Notes: a model not told the origin generated them from the letters alone. A stretch of DNA of 20,797 bases from CAYPOY01 sp964412395 (GCA_964412395.1 CAYPOY010000061.1:1-20797), one strand, 5' to 3'. Shown: positions 7,197 to 15,228, counted from the first letter of the stretch. Numbers and translations: made by a program.

Positions 7197-7472
7197 TTGA
7201 GAACCTCTGCGCCAAGAAGGCTGCTCTGGCAACAGAGATGTCTAGTTTCACGTGTGTTTTTCGCCTGGCACCTCCTTCTGGTGGGGGCTGACCTGAGGGG
7301 GGCCAACCTGAGTCTTGCTAACCTGGGCAGGGTCAACCTGAGGGGGGCCAAGCTGTTCGAGGCCAACCTGAGCGAAGCCAACCTGAGCGAGGCCGACCTG
7401 AGCGAGGCCGACCTGAGCGAGGCTAAGTCGCTCAAAGGCGCGACTCTGCCCGATGGCACAAAGCACGACTGA
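7197..7472 (+). CDS. Short pentapeptide-repeat protein, possibly a C-terminal fragment
   Basis: From about residue 30 the frame encodes nine or ten consecutive pentapeptide units of the A(D/N)LSE type (VGADL RGANL SLANL ... SEADL SEADL). It ends KGATLPDGTKHD, a tail I associate with this family. Such units build a right-handed quadrilateral beta-helix. The DNA repeats with a 15-bp period. Ten units form a very short helix. The first 30 residues, starting at a TTG (7197) without a clear ribosome site, do not look like this family, and a GTG at 7284 is an alternative start. It is most likely a truncated relic or a minimal protein; its function is unknown. It is divergent from the decayed SBP. 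Confidence 0.5.
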   Translation: MRTSAPRRLLWQQRCLVSRVFFAWHLLLVGADLRGANLSLANLGRVNLRGAKLFEANLSEANLSEADLSEADLSEAKSLKGATLPDGTKHD

Positions 7473-7696
7473 CCCGCTTCGCGTGTTTCTAGCCCCCAGC
7501 GCCGTCTGTTCCACGGCGGCGCGGGTCGAGCAAATTGATGGGAGCGAAGCGTTGCAATTTGATGGGCGATTTGTCAACCTCGTCGGGTGTGATATAATTT
7601 TGCTCCAATTGCAGGTTGATAGATTGGTAAGTTGGTCTTTGGTCTCTGATTGTCAGTTTCCCAGTTTACCATCACGATTTCGGCGAGGTGCATATA
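7473..7696. other. Intergenic region upstream of the intact transporter operon
   Basis: The region holds a possible hairpin after the pentapeptide frame (GCGCCG 7499-7504 with CGGCGC 7517-7522, no T-tract). Two related blocks upstream of the promoter, AAATTGATGGGAGCGA and CAATTTGATGGGCGAT, could form a regulator site. The promoter is at 7571-7598, followed by a leader of about 90 nt rich in TTGGT-like simple sequence. No gene was recognised. Confidence 0.5.
7571..7598 (+). promoter_or_regulatory. Extended -10 promoter for the SBP-OppB-OppC operon
   Basis: A -35 TTGTCA (7571-7576) and a -10 TATAAT (7593-7598) are separated by 16 nt. TGA directly before the -10 makes an extended -10, as in the promoter at 199-204. 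The expected start is near 7605, leaving a leader of about 90 nt before the GTG at 7697. Confidence 0.72.
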
Positions 7697-9274
7697 GTGA
7701 AGCTAGTGAAGCGTTCTCTTTCCCTTCTTGCGCTGCTTTCAGCACTGTTGGTTAGTTGTCGTGCGCCATCTTCCGGTGCTCGCATCGTCTACGGCTTGAC
7801 GCTGGCTCCTTCGGGGATTGACCCTCATATCAACGCCTCGTCGGAACTGGGCATTCCCCTTACCTCGGTGTACGACAGCCTGGTCTATCAGGACCCTGAG
7901 ACTGGGGAATTCGTCTCCGGCCTGGCCGAACGGTGGGAGGTCTCCAACGACGGGCGGGTCTACACCTTCTATCTCCGCCAGGGTGTCACCTTCCACGACG
8001 GTACATCCTTCAACGCCGAGGCGGTGCGCTTCAACCTGGAGCGCATCACCAGCCCGGGCCTGGCCTCACAAAAGGCCCGTTTCATGCTCGGTCCCTACGA
8101 GCGGACGGAGGTGGTGGACGAGTACACGGTGCGCATCCACCTGAGTGAGCCCTTCGCGCCGTTCCTCGACACGCTCAGCCAGGTCTATCTGGGGATGGCC
8201 TCCCCCACTGCCGTCGAGCAGTGGGAGGACGAGTACCAGTTGCACCAGGTAGGCACCGGGCCGTTCGTCTTCGCCGAGTACGTGCCGGGAGACCACCTGT
8301 TGCTCCGGCGCGACCCAGACTATGCCTGGGGGCCATCCGTCTACCAACGCGAGATGGCCCAGGTGGAGGAGGTCGAGTTTCGCTTCTTCACCGATTCAGC
8401 CACCCGCTCTCCTGCGTTGGAGACGGGAGAGGCAGACGTGATGGGGGAGATCCCCCCGCAGGACGCTGCCCGGCTGAAGGATAGCCCCGATTTCCGCATC
8501 GAAGCGGTGCCTATCCCTGGCGTCTCGCTGATGGTCTTCATGAACACCACCCGCTCGCCACTGGACGATATTCGGGTGCGACGGGCGCTTCTCTACGGGA
8601 CCGACCGGCAGGCAATCATCTCCACCGTTTTCCGGGGTACCTCTCCGGTGGCCTACGGGCCGCTGGCGGCGGTTACCTTTGGCTACGAGCCAGCGGTGCG
8701 GGAAGTCTACCCCTACGACCCTGCGCAGGCGGCGGCGTTGCTGAATGAGGCGGGGTGGTCGGACACCGATGGTGATACCATCCGTGACCGGGACGGAGAA
8801 CCTCTGGTCCTGGACCTCTATCTGATGGGGTGGGGCTATATGCCGGAAGTGGGCCAGTTGCTGGCAGCCCAGTGGTTGGAACTGGGGGTAGGTGTGAACA
8901 GCCAGATGGTGAGTTATCCGGAGGCGCTGCAAGTGGCGGGCGAAGGCGAGCATCACCTGATTCCCTTCAACCTCTCTGGCAGTGACCCTGACATCCTGCG
9001 CAAGTTCTTCCACTCCCAGGCCGGGTTCAACTGGTCGAAGGTGGACGACGCCGAACTGGATGCGTGGCTGGAGACGGCGGCGCGCACATCCGAGCGGGCG
9101 GAGCGGGTTGCGCTCTACAGCCGGGTTCAACTCCGGGTGATGGACCAGGCGTTGGTGATCCCCATCCGCGACTACGTCAACCTGAACGGGGTGAGCAACC
9201 GGGTGGAGGAGCTCCGCTTCGATGCGCAGGGCTGGTTCCCCTGGTTGATTGACGTGGCGCTGGAAACCCGGTGA
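7697..9274 (+). CDS. ABC transporter substrate-binding lipoprotein, family 5 (peptide/nickel type)
   Basis: This is a 525-aa SBP_bac_5 protein that captures a peptide, oligosaccharide or similar ligand outside the membrane and delivers it to the OppBC permease. The start chosen is the GTG at 7697, with GAGG 8 nt upstream. It gives a lipoprotein signal with lipobox LVSC and the acylated Cys at 21; in-frame GTGs at 7688 and 7706 are alternatives. Family features in order: GIDPHINASSELG, TSVYDSLVYQDPETGEFVSG, GVTFHDGTSFNAEAVRFNLE, VGTGPFVFAEYVPGDHLLLR, VRRALLYGTDRQAI, YPYDPAQAAALLNEAGW. The ending RDYVNLNGVSNRVEELRFD is also typical. The protein is intact, in contrast to the related remnant at 6504-7173. 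Ligand specificity cannot be read reliably. Its stop overlaps the OppB start. Confidence 0.95.
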   Translation: MKLVKRSLSLLALLSALLVSCRAPSSGARIVYGLTLAPSGIDPHINASSELGIPLTSVYDSLVYQDPETGEFVSGLAERWEVSNDGRVYTFYLRQGVTFHDGTSFNAEAVRFNLERITSPGLASQKARFMLGPYERTEVVDEYTVRIHLSEPFAPFLDTLSQVYLGMASPTAVEQWEDEYQLHQVGTGPFVFAEYVPGDHLLLRRDPDYAWGPSVYQREMAQVEEVEFRFFTDSATRSPALETGEADVMGEIPPQDAARLKDSPDFRIEAVPIPGVSLMVFMNTTRSPLDDIRVRRALLYGTDRQAIISTVFRGTSPVAYGPLAAVTFGYEPAVREVYPYDPAQAAALLNEAGWSDTDGDTIRDRDGEPLVLDLYLMGWGYMPEVGQLLAAQWLELGVGVNSQMVSYPEALQVAGEGEHHLIPFNLSGSDPDILRKFFHSQAGFNWSKVDDAELDAWLETAARTSERAERVALYSRVQLRVMDQALVIPIRDYVNLNGVSNRVEELRFDAQGWFPWLIDVALETR

Positions 9275-10209
9275 GAATGATAGCAAGATACGTGGGACGA
9301 AGGTTGCTTCAGGCGGCCTTCGTCCTTTGGCTTGCGGCGACGCTGGCCTTCGCAGCCATGCAGTTGGCGCCGGGCGACCCCGCCCAGGCGCTTCTGGCCG
9401 CCTCCGGGGCTACCCCCGAGGAGGTCGCCGAGCGACGCGCCCAACTTGGACTGGGCGACCCTGTCCCGGTGCAATACGCCCGTTACCTGCTGGACCTGGC
9501 CCAGGGGGATCTGGGGAGGTCCTGGCTTCACGGCCGGGCGGTGGGCTGGATGATCCTGGAGCAACTCTCCCCGACGCTCGGACTGGCGCTGGCCTCGATG
9601 GTGGTGGGAGTGGCAGTGGGTCTGGGGCTGGGAATCCTGGTCGCTATGCGGCGGGGCACGTGGCTGGATACGGTCGCCACGACGCTGGCGGTGCTGGGCC
9701 TCTCCACACCCACCTACTGGTCGGGCCTCTTGGCGATCCTCCTGTTCTCCCTTCAACTGGGCTGGCTGCCCGCGACCGGGGAGGGAGGCCTGCGACACCT
9801 GGTGTTGCCGGCGCTGGTGTTGGGCTTCGCCCTCGCTGGTTCTATCGCCCGGCTGGTACGGGCCCGCGTGGTAGAGGTGATGGGGGAGCCGTTCGTGCTG
9901 GCGGCGCGGGCGCGGGGGCTTCCGTCGTGGCGCGTGATCTTCGTCCACGTGCTCCGCTCCGCGCTGGCTCCTGCCCTCACCGTCGTCGCCCTCCAGTTCG
10001 GCTTTCTGCTAGGCGGAGCCGTGGTGACAGAATCGGTCTTCGCCCGCCGGGGGCTGGGGAAGCTGGCGGTTGAGGCGATCCGCTGGCGAGATCTGCCGGT
10101 GGTGCGAGGGGTGGCTGTGTTCGGGGCGCTGGTCTACGTTTTGGTCAATCTGGCGGCCGATCTGGCGCAGGCCTGGCTGGATCCTCGGCTGCGGGAGGAT
10201 ATGTCTTGA
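9271..10209 (+). CDS. OppB/DppB-type ABC transporter permease
   Basis: This is a 312-aa inner-membrane permease of the peptide/nickel importer class. It begins with the family's first helix (YVGRRLLQAAFVLWLAATLA), then APGDPAQALL and the extracytoplasmic LGLGDPVPVQYARYLLDLAQ, which leads into GDLGRSW. The transport helices contain LSTPTYWSGLLAILLF. The EAA-type ATPase contact is FVLAARARGLPSWRVIFVHV. The end is VFARRGLGKLAVEAIRWRDL and LAQAWLDPRLR. The GTG at 9271 overlaps the SBP stop (GTGA); an ATG two codons on is the alternative start. The protein is full length for the family. It should pair with the OppC that follows. ATP-binding partners are not encoded in this window. Confidence 0.95.
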   Translation: MRMIARYVGRRLLQAAFVLWLAATLAFAAMQLAPGDPAQALLAASGATPEEVAERRAQLGLGDPVPVQYARYLLDLAQGDLGRSWLHGRAVGWMILEQLSPTLGLALASMVVGVAVGLGLGILVAMRRGTWLDTVATTLAVLGLSTPTYWSGLLAILLFSLQLGWLPATGEGGLRHLVLPALVLGFALAGSIARLVRARVVEVMGEPFVLAARARGLPSWRVIFVHVLRSALAPALTVVALQFGFLLGGAVVTESVFARRGLGKLAVEAIRWRDLPVVRGVAVFGALVYVLVNLAADLAQAWLDPRLREDMS

Positions 10210-11048
10210 TCAATGTGATCGAGTGGACCGCTCCGGCTCGACGTCCGCTCCTGCGACAACCGGTCGTGCTGGTGGCGCTTGCCTGGCTGGCGTTGGCTGG
10301 ATTAGGGGCCGGCCTGGCCTCGTTTCTGGCTCCTGCCGGCCCCCTGGCGGCCGATACGACCCACGTGCTCCTCCCACCGGGGCCGGGCGGGCCACTGGGG
10401 ACCGACCTGCTGGGCCGGGATGTGCTGGCGCGGCTCCTTTGGGGCGCCCGCTGGACTCTGGGGATGGGTCTGGTCGCGCTGGCGGTGGCCGTGGGCCTGG
10501 GTTTGCCAACGGGGCTGGTGGCCGGTACCTTCGGTGGCTGGATCGAGTCGGTGTTAATGCGCCTAGTGGACGCGCTGCTGGCCTTCCCCGGCCTCCTCCT
10601 GGCGATGGCGGTGGTGGCGCTGTTGGGGCCGGGTATGGGCCCGGTGGCAGTGGCGGTGGGGCTGGCAGCAGCGCCGGCCTACGCCCGGGTGGCCCGCAGC
10701 GCCGCCCTGGAGGTGCGCGCACAGCCCTACGTGGATGCGGCGCGGGCTGTGGGGTGCAGCGAGTGGCGTATTATGGTGCGCCACGTTCTGCCCAACACAG
10801 CTCCGCCACTCGTGGCCTTCGCTGCCACTCAACTGGGATGGGTGCTGCTCAACGGGGCGGCCCTCAACTTCCTGGGCCTGGGCGCGCAGCCGGGCACCCC
10901 CGAGTGGGGAGCGATGCTGGCCGAGGGCCGGGGTTACCTGCGGGATGGATCATGGGCCAGCGTTTTCCCTGGCCTGGCGCTGACGCTGACGGTGCTGGCA
11001 GCCAACCTGGTGGGAGATGGGTTGCAGGAGGCACTGCGGCCGTGGTAG
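10206..11048 (+). CDS. OppC/DppC-type ABC transporter permease
   Basis: This is the second permease of the importer, 280 aa. After an N-terminal helix (VVLVALAWLALAGLGAGLAS) comes the characteristic HVLLPPGPGGPLGTDLLGRD, then VLARLLWGARWTLGMGL. Further landmarks are LVDALLAFPGLLLAMAVVAL, the EAA contact YVDAARAVGCSEWRIMVRHV, and NFLGLGAQPGTPEWGAML. The TTG start at 10206 overlaps the OppB stop (TTGA) and is preceded by GGGAGG at 8 nt, supporting this start and coupled translation. OppC is usually followed by OppD and OppF, but here a lysoplasmalogenase-like gene follows, so the ATPases must be elsewhere, possibly shared. The intact loop between the first two helices contrasts with the deleted copy at 4321-4544. 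Confidence 0.95.
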   Translation: MINVIEWTAPARRPLLRQPVVLVALAWLALAGLGAGLASFLAPAGPLAADTTHVLLPPGPGGPLGTDLLGRDVLARLLWGARWTLGMGLVALAVAVGLGLPTGLVAGTFGGWIESVLMRLVDALLAFPGLLLAMAVVALLGPGMGPVAVAVGLAAAPAYARVARSAALEVRAQPYVDAARAVGCSEWRIMVRHVLPNTAPPLVAFAATQLGWVLLNGAALNFLGLGAQPGTPEWGAMLAEGRGYLRDGSWASVFPGLALTLTVLAANLVGDGLQEALRPW

Positions 11049-11074
11049 AGAGATTGGAGATTGGAGGTTAGAAG

Positions 11075-11758
11075 ATGATTTGTCATTTGTCATTTGGTCA
11101 TTTTTCATTGGTCATTGCCCTGGTTTTGGGCTTGGTTGACTGGGTGGCCGTCGCCCGTCGCCAGAAGCGGTTGGAGTACGTCTTCAAGCCTGCCACGCTG
11201 GTCGCCGTCCTGGTCGGGGCCTGGCTGCTGGCGCGAGGTCCACACGACGCCTGGCAGGCCCGCTTTTTCCTGCCTGGCCTGGCTTTCTCTCTGGCAGGAG
11301 ACGTCTTCCTGATGTTGCCCGGTGGGCGCTTCTTTCTGCCCGGCCTGGTATCGTTCCTCGTGGGTCACCTCTGCTACATTGCCGGTCTGAACCCGACGTT
11401 GCCTCCCTGGCCGGCCCTCGCGATCCTCGTCGTCGTGGCGGTCATCGGCGTGACGCTTTACCGGGCTATCGCGGCCGGGCTGCGCCGCCAGGGCCAGACG
11501 GAGATGCTTATCCCTGTGGCGCTCTACAGCGTGGTGCTCAGCCTGATGCTCTTTTCGGCCTGGGCCACTCTATTCCGCCCGGAGTGGACGCCACTGCGCC
11601 GGGGGCTGGTCATCGTCGGGGCCAGCCTGTTCTTCGGCTCCGACGCGATGCTCGCCTGGGACCGGTTTGTCGCGTCTTCCTTTTGGCTTCATTTGCTGGT
11701 CATTGTCACCTATCACCTGGGCCAGGTGGCTCTGGCTGCTTCCATCGCTCTGTGGTGA
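11075..11758 (+). CDS. Lysoplasmalogenase family (YhhN/TMEM86) membrane protein
   Basis: This is a 227-aa protein with about eight membrane helices and YhhN/TMEM86 signatures: LEYVFKPATL, FSLAGDVFLMLPGGRF, FLVGHLCYIAGL and SLFFGSDAMLAWDRF. It ends YHLGQVALA. Characterised relatives hydrolyse the vinyl-ether bond of lysoplasmalogen, and the conserved polar positions (FKP, GDxxLM, SDxxLA) are present. Whether the host makes plasmalogens is unknown, so activity on another lysolipid is possible. The start at 11075 has GGAGG 7 nt upstream. The first 12 codons come from simple-sequence DNA (repeats of TTTGTCAT and TTGGTCAT), so the extreme N-terminus may not be conserved. The gene is 26 nt after OppC and may share its transcript. 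Confidence 0.9.
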   Translation: MICHLSFGHFSLVIALVLGLVDWVAVARRQKRLEYVFKPATLVAVLVGAWLLARGPHDAWQARFFLPGLAFSLAGDVFLMLPGGRFFLPGLVSFLVGHLCYIAGLNPTLPPWPALAILVVVAVIGVTLYRAIAAGLRRQGQTEMLIPVALYSVVLSLMLFSAWATLFRPEWTPLRRGLVIVGASLFFGSDAMLAWDRFVASSFWLHLLVIVTYHLGQVALAASIALW

Positions 11759-11774
11759 AATCGAGCTCTCTGCT

Positions 11775-11802
11775 TTGCCCCGTCAGACAATCGTGGTACA
11801 AT
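11775..11802 (+). promoter_or_regulatory. Putative promoter of the GH31-PHP operon
   Basis: TTGCCC (11775-11780) and TACAAT (11797-11802) are separated by 16 nt, with TGG immediately before the -10 (extended type). Transcription would begin near 11809, giving a leader of about 128 nt that contains two copies of a stem-loop repeat. Confidence 0.6.
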
Positions 11803-11830
11803 CGTGACGGGCAATACCAAACTTGTGTAG

Positions 11831-11897
11831 AGGGCTCGGTCGGGAGACCTTCGCCCAACAGGGGGGCAGGGCTCGGTCGGGAGACCTTCGCCCAACA
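11831..11897 (+). repeat. Two exact 30-bp direct repeats, each a stem-loop, in the GH31 leader
   Basis: Identical 30-nt units occupy 11831-11860 and 11868-11897, separated by 7 nt. Each can fold as a two-part hairpin: an outer GGGC/GCCC stem and an inner GGTC-GGGA-GACC stem. They sit between the predicted promoter and the GH31 start, so they would be in the messenger leader. A related GGTC-GGA-GACC hairpin lies at 18746-18767. They could be regulatory or simply an interspersed repeat. Confidence 0.8.
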
Positions 11898-11936
11898 CAG
11901 AGTAGGAAGGGCATGGTTTTTAAGGGGGGAATGAGC

Positions 11937-14276
11937 ATGGAGACCATCACATCTGCACCCGACTACGAGCGCGTGGCGCGCTGGCATGACTTTGAGCGCA
12001 CACCCCACGGCGTGCGGTTCCGCGCTGAGACCGACGCCGGCACTCCGGTCAGGGTCACGTTCGATTTCGTCCTGCCCGAGGTGGTGCGGCTGCGCATGAG
12101 CCCGGAGAGCCTTGGTCCAGCCCGCAGTCACATCCTCGCGCGGGAGGAATGGTGGCATGTCCCGTTCCTGGTTTCAGAGGCCTCCGATCGGCTGGAACTG
12201 TCAACCCGCTTCCTGCGCCTCGACGTGGCCCGTGACCCATGGTCCGTCCGCCTCTTGGACACCAGAGGCGAGGTCATCTGCCGCGAGGCGAGCGAGCGCA
12301 TGCCCGACGGTTTGATTGAGATGCGCCAAGTTCCCACCTTGACCGACCTGGGCTTCCTGCGCGAGCCCGAAAGTGGGCGGGTAACGGTGCACGAGACCTT
12401 CGGGTTGGCCCCCGACGAGGACCTGTACGGCCTGGGCGAGCAGTTCGCCCGCATCAACCGCGTCGGACAGCGGTTCGAACTCTGGGCCACCGATGCCTAC
12501 GGCATCTCCCACCGCGCCACCTACAAGAACGTTCCCTTCCTGTGGTCCACCCGTGGCTACGGCCTGTTCGTCCACACCACCTCCCGCGTCACCTTCGACC
12601 TGGCCACCGTCTCCACGCTGGCCCACGGCTTCACCCACGAGGGGCCGGAACTGGACGTCTTCCTCATCTACGGCCCCGAACCGGCCGCCATCCTGCGCCG
12701 TTACTGCGATCTCACCGGCTACGCTCCCGTCCCGCCCCGCTGGTCCTTCGGGCTGTGGATGTCCCGCTGCGGCTACCAGAACCGCGCCGAGGTCGAGCAG
12801 GTGGCGGAGGGACTGCGTGCCCACGACGTCCCCTGCGACGTGATCCACGTTGACCCCTGGTGGATGGGCGAGCCGGACAACTGGTGCGGCTTGCAGTGGG
12901 ACGAGGAGCGCTTCCCCGACCCGGCCGGAATGATCGAATATCTGCGCCAGCGCGGGCTGCGGCTCTGCCTGTGGGAGAACCCCTACGTCGCCGAGAGCGC
13001 CCCGCTCTTCGAGGAGGGACGCCGGCGGGGCTACTTCGTGAAGAACGAGGACGGCGAGCCGTACATGATCCGCGCCTGGGCCAGGGTCGTCCCGCCGCTG
13101 GCGGTCGTGGACTTCACCAACCCGGAGGCGGTCGCCTGGTGGCAGTCGCTCCACCGGCCGCTGCTGGAGCAGGGCGTGGCCGTCTTCAAGACCGATTTCG
13201 GCGAGGCCGCGCCGGAGGACGGGGTCTATCACAGCGGGATGAGCGGGCGGGAGGTGCATAACCTCTACCCGCTTCTGTATAACCGCGCCGTCTTCGAGGT
13301 GACCGAGGAGATGACCGGGCGCGGGCTGGTGTGGGGTCGCTCGGGGTGGGCTGGCTCGCAGCGCTATCCCACCTGCTGGGGCGGCGACCCCTTCAGCGAT
13401 TTCCCCTACATGGCCAACCAACTCCGCGCCGCGCTCAGCATCGGCCTTTCGGGCATCCCGTTCTACAGCCACGACATCGGCGGCTTCCTCGGCCAGCCCG
13501 ACCCCGAGTTGTACGTCCGCTGGGCGCAGTTTGGCCTCTTCAGTTCGCACAGCCGCTGTCACGGCACCACCCCCCGCGAGCCGTGGGAGTTCGGCGAGGA
13601 GGCCGAGGCCATCTTCCGTCGCTACGCCAAACTGCGCTACCGGTTGTTGCCCTACATCTACTCCACCGCAGTCCAGGCCGCGCAGACAGGGCTGCCGGTG
13701 ATGCGGGCGCTGGTGCTCAAGTACAGCCACGACCCCAACGTGCGCCACCTGGATAGCGAGTATCTCTTCGGCGATAGTTTCCTGGTCGCGCCGGTACTGG
13801 AGGGGGGAGTGCAGCGGCGCACGGTGTATCTGCCGGTCGGGGAGTGGGTGGACTACTGGAGCCGGGAGGTGCACGAGGGGCCGGGTTGGCTTAACTATCC
13901 GGCGCCGCTGGAGATCATGCCCCTATTTATCCGGCGTGGCTCCATCATCCCGATGGGGCCGGAGGTGGACTACACCGATCAGGCCACGGGTGCGAGCCTG
14001 GTCTTCGACATCTACCCTGCCGACGGCGGGAACTTTACTCTATACGATGAGGACACTCCGCCGGTCGAAATTTCCTATGCCGCCGATGAGACCGCGTTGC
14101 GGCTGACCATCATCGGCTCGCTGTCCCCCCCGCCGGTGGTGGTTCTCAACGATTTCCTCTCCGCCCGGCGCGTGACCGTCAACCACTATTCACACGAACG
14201 CTGGCGAGTCGAGGGCGGGGGGCTGGTCATCGAGCTCACAGAGCCCGGCACGGCAGAGATCATCGTGTGGCGTTAG
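11937..14276 (+). CDS. Glycoside hydrolase family 31, alpha-xylosidase (YicI)-like
   Basis: This is a 779-aa retaining GH31 enzyme, predicted to remove alpha-linked xylose or glucose from the non-reducing end of an oligosaccharide. The order is an N-terminal beta-sandwich (FGLAPDEDLYGLGEQFARIN), a (beta/alpha)8 barrel and C-terminal beta domains. The catalytic nucleophile is D420 in KTDFGEAAPEDG and the acid/base is D484 in YPTCWGGD. These positions closely match those I recall for E. coli YicI (416 and 482). GLWMSRCGYQNRAEVEQVAE and HVDPWWM also favour the YicI branch over plain alpha-glucosidases. There is no signal peptide, so it acts in the cytoplasm on imported sugar. Starts at 11931 and 11937 are both possible; 11937 has the better spacing from AAGGGGGGA. 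The frame extends farther upstream through the repeats, but that is unlikely to be translated. A PHP gene follows 3 nt later. Confidence 0.94.
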   Translation: METITSAPDYERVARWHDFERTPHGVRFRAETDAGTPVRVTFDFVLPEVVRLRMSPESLGPARSHILAREEWWHVPFLVSEASDRLELSTRFLRLDVARDPWSVRLLDTRGEVICREASERMPDGLIEMRQVPTLTDLGFLREPESGRVTVHETFGLAPDEDLYGLGEQFARINRVGQRFELWATDAYGISHRATYKNVPFLWSTRGYGLFVHTTSRVTFDLATVSTLAHGFTHEGPELDVFLIYGPEPAAILRRYCDLTGYAPVPPRWSFGLWMSRCGYQNRAEVEQVAEGLRAHDVPCDVIHVDPWWMGEPDNWCGLQWDEERFPDPAGMIEYLRQRGLRLCLWENPYVAESAPLFEEGRRRGYFVKNEDGEPYMIRAWARVVPPLAVVDFTNPEAVAWWQSLHRPLLEQGVAVFKTDFGEAAPEDGVYHSGMSGREVHNLYPLLYNRAVFEVTEEMTGRGLVWGRSGWAGSQRYPTCWGGDPFSDFPYMANQLRAALSIGLSGIPFYSHDIGGFLGQPDPELYVRWAQFGLFSSHSRCHGTTPREPWEFGEEAEAIFRRYAKLRYRLLPYIYSTAVQAAQTGLPVMRALVLKYSHDPNVRHLDSEYLFGDSFLVAPVLEGGVQRRTVYLPVGEWVDYWSREVHEGPGWLNYPAPLEIMPLFIRRGSIIPMGPEVDYTDQATGASLVFDIYPADGGNFTLYDEDTPPVEISYAADETALRLTIIGSLSPPPVVVLNDFLSARRVTVNHYSHERWRVEGGGLVIELTEPGTAEIIVWR

Positions 14277-14279
14277 CGT

Positions 14280-15107
14280 ATGCGCGCCGATTTACACATT
14301 CACACCATCGCCTCCGACGGCTGCTGGACGCCGGAGCGGGTCATCGTCGAGGTTCAGGACCGGGGTATCGGGCTCTTCGCCATCACCGATCACGACTCTG
14401 TCGCCAGCGTGGAGCCGGCCGAAGCGCTGGCTCGGGAAACAGGGTTGGCTTTCCTGCGCGGCGTCGAGGTCTCTACGCTCCTGGACGGGCATCTCTTCCA
14501 TGTACTGGCCTATGGCTTCGCCCTGGATAATCCGGGGTTGGTGGCGTTGTTGCAGGAGAATGGGGCCAGGCTGGCCCAGACTAGCGAGGATGCCATCCGC
14601 CGCCTCATCGCCGCCGGATACGAGATTGACCTGGACGATTACGCCGCCTACGAGTACGACCGTACCCGGGGCGGCTGGAAGGCGCTCAACTTCCTGATTG
14701 ACCGGGGTTTCTGTACTGGCGTGCGTGATTACTCCGATCTGATGGCCCATCTGCCCACGGAATGGCCGTCGTTTCCTCACCCTGCCGAAGCTATTGCCGC
14801 TATCCGAGGGGCTGGCGGCGTGCCTATCCTGGCCCACCCTGGCATCAGCCTGTGCCACGTGGGGGTTACTGAGGAGGCGCTGCGTCCCTTCCTGGGCTTC
14901 GGCATCGCCGGGCTGGAGTGTTACTCCCACTACCACGACGATGCCACGACCCGCTTTTGCCTGGACTGGTGCGTCCGCCACGACTTGCTCATCACCGGCG
15001 GTTCCGATTGCCACGGCGGGTTCGTTGGGCGGGAACTGGGGGTCCCTGCCGTGGACACCGCTGACCTGCGGTTGGGGGAGCTGGAGGGGCAGATAACCAC
15101 CAGGTGA
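14280..15107 (+). CDS. PHP-domain metal-dependent phosphoesterase
   Basis: This is a 275-aa cytoplasmic PHP protein (COG0613-type). The metal-site motifs are all present: DLHIHTIASDG (H6, H8, D13), ITDHDS (D37, H38), GVEVS (E63), H74, LAHPG (H186), CYSHYHDD (H217, H219) and GGSDCHG (D243, H245). Related proteins include phosphatases and 5'-3' RNA or oligonucleotide exonucleases such as the trpH/RNase AM group. The insertion at about 85-165 (YDRTRGGWKALNFLIDRG) also occurs in that group. The ATG is 3 nt after the GH31 stop, so the two genes are probably co-transcribed, although no shared pathway is obvious. No strong ribosome site is seen, and translation may depend on the upstream gene. The substrate is uncertain. 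Confidence 0.92.
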   Translation: MRADLHIHTIASDGCWTPERVIVEVQDRGIGLFAITDHDSVASVEPAEALARETGLAFLRGVEVSTLLDGHLFHVLAYGFALDNPGLVALLQENGARLAQTSEDAIRRLIAAGYEIDLDDYAAYEYDRTRGGWKALNFLIDRGFCTGVRDYSDLMAHLPTEWPSFPHPAEAIAAIRGAGGVPILAHPGISLCHVGVTEEALRPFLGFGIAGLECYSHYHDDATTRFCLDWCVRHDLLITGGSDCHGGFVGRELGVPAVDTADLRLGELEGQITTR

Positions 15108-15118
15108 TAGTCTCGTGT

Positions 15119-15220
15119 CTTCTCAATATCTTGGGGCAGGGGCAGCGTAGGGCGGTTTTGCTAACCGCCATAGGGTCGGATAGCAAATCCGACCTACTTT
15201 CGCCCCAACTTTTTGAGAAG
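15119..15220. repeat. Nested palindromic element between converging genes
   Basis: The outer arms are CTTCTCAA-N4-TTGGGGC (15119-15137) and GCCCCAA-N4-TTGAGAAG (15202-15220), perfect complements except for the 4-nt middles. Inside are two hairpins: GGCGGTT/AACCGCC (15151-15157, 15163-15169) and GGTCGGAT/ATCCGACC (15174-15181, 15187-15194). It starts 11 nt after the PHP stop and ends 8 nt before the M50 stop, filling the interval. It may act as a bidirectional 3'-end structure. Confidence 0.85.
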
Positions 15221-15228
15221 ATACCTCC

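Noticed and set aside
7360..7425. 15-bp tandem DNA repeats as a possible regulatory array
   Set aside because: They are explained by the pentapeptide reading frame (SEADL units) that they encode.
8396..10073. Long open frames antisense to, or out of frame with, the SBP and OppB genes
   Set aside because: Their translations are Arg/Pro/Gly-rich and low in complexity, and the genes on the plus strand explain the sequence.
10070..11071. 333-codon plus-strand frame overlapping OppC
   Set aside because: It is Gly/Arg/Ala-rich with no domain, and OppC in the other frame has full family motifs and a good ribosome site.
12201..13874. Long open frame (557 codons) on the minus strand opposite the GH31 gene
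   Set aside because: It mirrors a high-GC gene with a clear family and intact catalytic motifs on the plus strand, and its own translation resembles no known protein.
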